64,000 bases of DNA from Delphinapterus leucas (taxonomy: Eukaryota; Chordata; Mammalia; Artiodactyla; Monodontidae). The translations under genes and the position numbers were made by a program. How positions within the stretch are numbered: position 1 is the first letter of the stretch; every line of letters starts with the position of its first letter. The stretch is from positions 81,321,730 through 81,385,729 of the forward strand of contig NW_022098069.1 in NCBI RefSeq assembly GCF_002288925.2. The letters run 5' to 3'. Shown piece after piece: positions 57,980-64,000 of this stretch. The notes beneath the pieces are model-generated. The model saw only the letters and a list, made by a program, of their open reading frames with translations, was not told the origin of the DNA and did not search any database.

Positions 57980-58960
57980 AATGCTTTCTCATTTTAAAAG
58001 TCTGGGAAAACAACTTTCTCGTAAAAATGGGAAACAGGAAAATATTGGGTCAAATCCCATACAAAATAACAGTCGGAAAAAAGAGAGTACAGTTGCTCTT
58101 GAACAATGTGGGGTTGAACTACCTGGGTCCAGTTATACTTGAATATTTTTCAGTAGTAAATTCTGCAGAACGACTTGGTCTGTGATTGATTGAATCTGCA
58201 GATGTGGAGAAACTGTGGATTCTGAGGGACCCACTATATATTATAAGTGGATTAACCCCTGAGTTTTTCAAGGGTCAACTGTAATAAATTCTCTGATGAC
58301 AATGAAAGCATACTTTAAAGATGACCTTGAAAAACAGATCAAAAGATACTAAGAAAATGATAGTAAAAGCTGGCCAACATTGGGACAGTGGGAATCCCTG
58401 AGTAGAAAAGAAAAACAGAACAAGCCAATCACTAAAACCATAATTCAAGTAAACTTCCCAGAAATAAACACTTTCCTGAAATAAAACACTTGAATTTACA
58501 TGTTGATGGAGCTCACTGTGTGACAACATCAAGGCATTCTAATACAATTACTGGTCTTTCAGAAAAAGAAAAAAATGCTTCAGGCATCAGGAAATCTACA
58601 CAATTTTTCATCAGACTTTTGACAGTAATGCTTTATGGCAGAAGAAAATGAGAAACGTATTAACAAAAACCAAAGACAGATAATGAACCGAGGATTTTAT
58701 ATCCAGCAAAACTGACTTTCAAGTATAAAGGACACAGAAAAACTATTAACATGTAGGATGGGGATGGGGGAGTATTGTCCCTGAGTACTTCCTCAATGTT
58801 GCCTAGAAAATGCACTTCAGATAACCAAAGATACCTAGTCTGATAACCAGAATGACAGGAGCTGCAACACAGGAACCAGTGCTGAGCCCTAGAGTGAGTA
58901 TAGTATTCAGTAGTTATGTGCTCTGATAACAGCAATAGTACAACTATTAAAAAATAGGGA
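57980..58960 (+). mobile_element. Old L1-type LINE region, split by a MITE
   Basis: TTTTATATCCAGCAAAACTG and TTCAAGTATAAAGGACACAG (58690-58735) resemble an old L1M segment ('tatacccagcaaaactatccttcaaaaatgaagg'). Sequence before the MITE (57985-58085) may be the same element. Edges and family are tentative. Confidence 0.45.
58090..58281. mobile_element. Tigger/pogo-like MITE
   Basis: The 192-bp unit has terminal inverted repeats CAGTTGCTCTTGAACAATG and, reading inward from the other end, CAGTTGACCCTTGAAAAAC. It is flanked by TA on both sides (58088-58089 and 58282-58283), as expected for Tc1/mariner-pogo elements. ATAAGTGGATTAACCCC inside also fits a MER2-like non-autonomous Tigger. Confidence 0.85.
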
Positions 58961-59185
58961 AGAATGGGGAGAGTATACGTGCAAAGAATTTAATGTTTTC
59001 ATAATCATATTAGTGGTAGTATTACTGTTATCATTCTACTACTGCTGTGTGTAATATAAGGATTAAATAAGCAAGCATTTATGTGTGTCTTTGAGAAATT
59101 TTATTTATGTGTGTCTTTGTGTATTTGTGCTATGGAAGGAAAGACACATAATGGCATTGAAAGGGGGAAATAAAGCCTTCCTAGT
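58961..59185. other. Unassigned sequence
   Basis: Short AT-rich interval before the last L1; contains two near copies of TTTATGTGTGTCTTTG (about 59079-59120). Confidence 0.45.
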
Positions 59186-59526
59186 TTTAATTGTTTTTAA
59201 TTTTTATTTTATATTAGAGCATAGCTGATTTACAATGTTGTGTTAGTTTCAGGTGTACAGCAAAGGGATTCAGTTATACATATACATGTATCTATTCTTT
59301 TTAAAATTCTTTTCCCATTTAGGTTATTACAGAATATTGAACAGAGTTCCCTGTGCTATACAGTAGGTCCTTGTTGGTTATCCATTTTAAATATAACAGT
59401 GCGTGCATGTCAGTCCCAAACTCCCTAACTATCCCTCCCCCCCACCCTTCCCCCCGGTAACCATAAGTTCATTCTCTTAGTCTGTGAGTCTGTTTCGTAA
59501 ATAAGTTCATTTGTATCATTTTTTTT

Positions 59527-62500
59527 TTAGATTCTGCATATAAGCGATATCATATGATATTTGTCTTTCTCTGTCTGACTGACTTCACTTAGTATGATAA
59601 TCTCCCGGTCCCTCCATGTTGCTGCAAATGGCATTATTTCATTCTTTTTAATGGCTGAGTAATATTCCATTGTATATATGTACCACATCATCTTTATCCA
59701 TTCATCTGTCGATGGACATTTAGGTTGCTTCTATGTCTTGACTATTGTAAATAGTGCTGCAGTGAACGTTGGGGTTCATGTATCTTTTTGGACCATGTTT
59801 TTCTCTGGTCATGATATATGCCAAGGAGTAAGATTGCTGGATCATGTGGTAGCTCTATTTTTAGTTTTTTAAGGAACTTCCATGCCTTTCTCTATAGTGG
59901 CTCTATCAATTTACATTCCCACCAACAGTGTAGGAGGGTTCCCTTTTCTCCACACCCTCTCCAGCATTTATTGTTTGTGGATTTTTTGATGATGGCTATT
60001 CTGACTGGTGTGAGGTGATACCTCATTGTGGTTTTGATTTACATTTCTCTAATAATTAGTGATGTTAAGCATCTTTTCATGCGCTTCTTGGTTATCTGTA
60101 TGTCTTCTTAGAAGTGTCTTATTTAGATCTTCTGCCCACTTTTGGACTGGGTTGTTTGTTTTTTGATATTGAGCCGTATGAGATGTTTATAAATTTTGGA
60201 GACTAATCCCTGTTGGTCGCATCATTTGCAAATAGTTTCTCCCATTCTGTGTGTTGTCTTTTCATTTTGCTTATGGTTTCCTTTGCTGTGCAAAAGCTTT
60301 TGAGTTTAATTAGGTCCAATTTGTTTACTTTTGTTTGTATTTCCATTACTCGAGGAGACGGCTCAAAATAGATATTGCAGCAATTTATGCTAAAAATTTT
60401 CTGATATTTATGTCCAAGAGTGTTGTACCTATGTTTTCCTCTAAGACTTTTAGAGTATCTGATGTTACATTTAGGTCTTTAATCCATTTTGAGTTTATTT
60501 TTGTGTATGGTGTTAAAGAATGTTCTAATTTCATTTTTTTTACATGTAGCTGTCCAGTTTCCCCAGCACCATTTATTGAAGAGACTGTCTTTCCTCCATT
60601 GTATAGTTTTGCCTCCTTTGTCATAGATTAATTGACCATAGGTGTGTGGGTTTATTTCTGGTCTTTCTATCCCGTCCCATTAATCTGTATTTCTGTTTTT
60701 GTGCCAGTACCACACTGTTTTGATGACTGTAGCTTTTCTAGTATAGTCAGGGAGCCTGATTCCTCCAACTCCATTTTCCTTTCTCAATATTGCTTTGGCT
60801 ATTTGGTGTCTTTTGTGTCTCCACACAAATTTTTTTTGTTCTAGTTCTGTGAAAAATGCCATTGGTAATTTCATAGGGATTGCATTGAATCTGTAGACTG
60901 CCTTGGGAAGTATAGTCATTTTGACAATATTGATTCTGCCAATCCAAGAACACGGTATATGTTTCCATCTGTTAGTGTCATCTTCAGTTTCCTGCATCAG
61001 TGTCTTAGAGTTTTCAGAGTACAGGTATTTTGTCTCCTTAGGTAGGTTTATTCCTAGGTACTTTACTCTTTTTGATGCGATGGTAAATGGGATTGTTTCT
61101 TTAATTTATCTTTCTGATATTTCATTGTTCATGTATAGAAGTGCAACAGATTTCTGTGTATTAATTTTGTATCCTGCAACTTTATTGAATTCATTGATGA
61201 GCTCTAGTAGGTTTTCTGGTAGTATCTTTGGGATTTTCTATGTATAGTATCATGTAATCTGCAAACAGTGACAGTTTTAGTTCTTCTTTTCCAATTTGGT
61301 TTCCTTTTATTTCTGTTTCTTTTCTGATTGCTGTGGCTAGGACTTCCAAAACTATGTTGAATAAAAGTGGTGAGATTGGACATCCTTGTCTGGTACCTGA
61401 CCTTAGAGGAAATACTTTCAGCTTTTCATCATTGAGTATGATGTTAGCTGTGGGTTTGTCATTTATGACCTTATTATGTTGATGTATGTTCCCTCTATGC
61501 CCACTTTCTGGAGAGTTTTTATCATAAATGGGTGTTGAATTTTGTCAAAAGCTTTTTCTGCATCTATTGAGATGATCATATGGTTTTTATTCTTCAGTTT
61601 GTTGATGCAGTGTATCACACTGATTGATTTGCATGTATTGAAGAATCCTTGCATCCCTGGGATAAACCCCACTTTATTATGGTGCATGATCCTTTGAATA
61701 AATTGCTGGATTCGGATTGCTAGTATTTTGTTGAGAATTTTTGTGTCTATGTTCATCAGTAATATTGGCCTGTAATTTTCTTTTTTCGTGGTATCTTTGG
61801 CTGGTTTTGTTATCAGGATGATGGTGGCCTCATAGAATGAGTTTGGGTGTACTTCGTCCTCTGCAATTTTTTGGAATACTTTCATAAGGATAGGTGTTAA
61901 CTTCTCTAAATGTTTGATAGAATTTACCTGTGAAGCCATCTGATCCTGGACTTTTGTATGTTAGGAGTTTTAAAATCACAGTTTCAAGTTCAGGGCTTGT
62001 GATTGGTCTGTTCATATTTTCTATTTCTTCCTGATTATACCTTTCTAAGAATTTGTCCATTTCTTCCAGGTTCTCCATTTTATTGGCATATAGTTGCTTT
62101 CAGTAGTCTCTTCTGATCCTTTGTATTTCTGTGGTGTCCCTTGTAACTCTTTTCATTTGTAATTTTATTGATTTGAGCCTTCTCCCTTTTTTTCTTGATG
62201 AGTTTGGCTAGAGGTTTATCCATTTTGTTTATCTTTTCAGAGAACCAGCTTTTAGTTTCATTAATCTTTGCTATTGTTTTCTTTGTTTCTATTTCATTTA
62301 TTTCTGCTCTGATTTATGGTTTCTTTCCTTTTGCTAACTTTGGGTTTTGTTATTTCTTCTTTCTCTAGTTGCTTTAGGTGTTAGATTAGATTGTTTATTT
62401 GAGATTTTTCTTGTTTCCTGCAGTAAGGTTATATTGCTGTAAACTCCCGTCTTAGAACTGCTTTTGCCACATCCTATGGGTTTTGGATCGTTGTGCCTTC

Positions 62501-63331
62501 ATTTTCATTTGTCTCTAGATATTTTTTAATTTCCTCTTTGATTCCTTCAGTGATCCATTGGTCGTTTAGTAGCATATTGTTTAGCCTCCACGTGTATGTG
62601 TTTTTTACAGTTTTTTTCTTGTAGTTGATTTCTAATCTCACAGTGTTTTGGTCGGAAAAGATGCTGATATGATTTCAGTTTTCTTAAAGTTACTGAGGCT
62701 CACTTTGTGGCGCAGCACACGGTCAATCCTGGAGAATATTCCACGTGTACTTGAGAAGAAATTGTGTTCTACTGCTTTTGGATGGAATGTTCTATAAATA
62801 TCAATTAAATATATCTGGTCTAATGTGTCATTTAAGGCCTGTGTTTCCTTATTGATGTTCTGTCTGGATGGTATGTCCGTTGATGCAAATGGGGTGTTAG
62901 TGTCCCTCACTATTATTGTGTAACTGTCTATTTCTCCTTTTATGGCTGGTAGTATTTTCCTTATATATTGAGGTGCTCCTATGTTGGTTTCATGTATGTT
63001 TACAATTGTTATATCTTCTTCTTGGATTGATCCCTTGATCATTATGTAATGTCCTTCTTTGTCTCTTGTAAAAGTCTTTATTTTAAAGTCTATTTTTTCT
63101 GATATGAGTATTGCTACTCCAGCTTTCTTTTGATTTCCATTTGCATGGAATACCTTTTTCCATGCCCTCACTTTCAGTCTGTATGTGTCCCTAGATCTGA
63201 AGTTGGTCTCTTGCAGACATTATATATATGGGTCTTGTTTTTGTACCTATTCAGCCAGTCTGTCTTTTGGTTGGAGCATTTAATCCATTTACATTTAAGT
63301 TAATTATTGATATGTATGTTCCTATTGCCAT
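59527..63331 (-). pseudogene. L1 ORF2 remnant, FADY instead of FADD
   Basis: It starts at the ATG whose first base is 63331 (MAIGTYISIINLNVNGLNAP) and ends at the stop 59527-59529. The endonuclease fragment 63171-62638 keeps AGVAIL and SRIDR. The GDFNTPL motif reads RDTNTPF and the SDH end is lost to a frame change. RT fragments at 62078-61463 include [15 protein letters not shown] and [12 protein letters not shown]. The catalytic motif at 61254-61265 reads FADY. The total span is close to a normal ORF2, so loss of function came from point changes and small indels. Confidence 0.9.
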
Positions 63332-63739
63332 TTTCTTAATTGCTTTGGATTTGTTTTTGTAGGTATTTTTTCTTCCCTTCCTCTTTTGTTCTCTTCTCTC
63401 GTGATTTGATGACTAACTTCAGTGTTATGTTTGGATTCCTTTTTCTTTTTGTGTGTGTGTATCTATTGTAGATTTTCTATTTGTGGTTACCATGAGGATT
63501 TGACATAGTCTATATATAAACAAGATTGTTTTAAATTGTTGGTCTTTTCATTTCAAATGCATTTCTAGTATCCTGCATTTGTGCTCTCCTTTTCTCACAG
63601 TTGTTGGTTTTGATATATTTGTGTGTGGATGATTTCCTCCCTTTACTTTATGTTTGCCTTTACTGGTGAACTTTTCCAGTCATAATTTTCTTGTTTCTAG
63701 CTGTGGCCTTTTCTTTTCTGCTTAGAGACGTTCCTTTAG

Positions 63740-64000
63740 CATTTGTTGCAAAGCTGTTCTGGTAGTGCTGAATTCTGTTAGCTTTTTCTTGTCTGTAAAG
63801 CTTTTGATTTCTCTTTGGAACCTGAATGAGACCCTTGCTGGGTAGAGTATTCTTGGTTATACATTCTTCCCTTTCATCATTTTAAATATATTGTGCCACT
63901 CCCTTCTGGCCCGCAGGGTTTCTGCTGAGACATCAGCTGATAACCTTATGGGAGTTCCCTTGCATATTATTTTTTGCTTTTCTCTCATTGATTTTAATAT
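63740..64000 (-). pseudogene. L1 ORF1 remnant, 3' part only
   Basis: The complement of TTTAGCATTTGTTGCAAAGC, ACCTGAATGAGACCCTTGCT and GTTTCTGCTGAGACATCAGC corresponds to the ORF1 C-terminal domain of the first L1 (6235-6490). The rest lies past the window end. Confidence 0.8.

Larger units (their letters stand above)
59186..64000 (-). mobile_element. Long L1 LINE, continues beyond the window
   Basis: 3' UTR (GCATAGCTGATTTACAATGT on the plus strand), whole ORF2 remnant, a long ORF1-ORF2 spacer (63332 to about 63740) and the 3' part of ORF1. No SINE is nested in it. The 5' end lies outside. Confidence 0.93.

Noticed and set aside
1..64000. A CRISPR array, prophage, operon or other prokaryotic system
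   Set aside because: Repeat content is entirely mammalian. Tandem spaced repeats of CRISPR type and dense long ORFs are absent.

Overview
The window looks like intergenic or deep-intronic DNA from a cetartiodactyl mammal, most likely a cetacean. At least eleven copies of a tRNA-derived SINE of the cetacean CHR type are scattered through it; their shared tRNA-like head opens with a GGGCTTCCCTGGTGG-type sequence. Several L1 LINEs and older mammalian repeats (MIR, L2, L1M, MLT1 LTRs, DNA-transposon MITEs) fill much of the rest. There are no bacterial-style genes, operons, CRISPR arrays or functional RNA genes. I found no intact protein-coding gene. The species group is inferred from the repeat types only.

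Layout. 1-1978: sequence without recognised genes plus one SINE. 1979-9142: an essentially full-length, dead L1 on the minus strand, bounded by a 12-bp target-site duplication (TSD), with a GC-rich 5' UTR at 7081-9130. 9143-12096: old repeats (MITE-like, L2-like, MIR, MLT1). 12097-15239: a 5'-truncated L1 carrying a nested SINE. 15240-23299: two short L1 pieces, a SINE, MIRs, a palindromic hAT-type MITE and a possible tiny terminal exon at 18981-19007. 23300-39300: one L1 3' piece, a dense run of SINEs and several L2/MIR remnants. 39300-47030: a three-level nest in which an old plus-strand L1M is split by a minus-strand L1 that is itself split by a SINE. 47031-59185: SINEs, MLT1 LTRs, a processed pseudogene of the V-ATPase e subunit (ATP6V0E1-like, 50050-50843), an 83-bp L1 insertion with a 16-bp TSD, and a pogo/Tigger-like MITE inside old LINE sequence. 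59186-64000: another long minus-strand L1 that runs off the window.

How the parts relate. None of the L1 copies has intact ORFs. The reverse transcriptase FADD motif is kept in two copies, is FADY in a third, and is lost to an internal deletion in a fourth. L1 machinery from elsewhere in the genome explains the SINE insertions, the processed pseudogene and their TSDs. All eight younger L1 segments lie on the minus strand, a skew that may or may not reflect an intron of a plus-strand gene. The best candidates for a second look are the nested insertion at 39.3-47 kb, the ATP6V0E1-like pseudogene, the minimal L1 at 55.9 kb, the possible terminal exon near 19 kb, and three short perfect inverted repeats.
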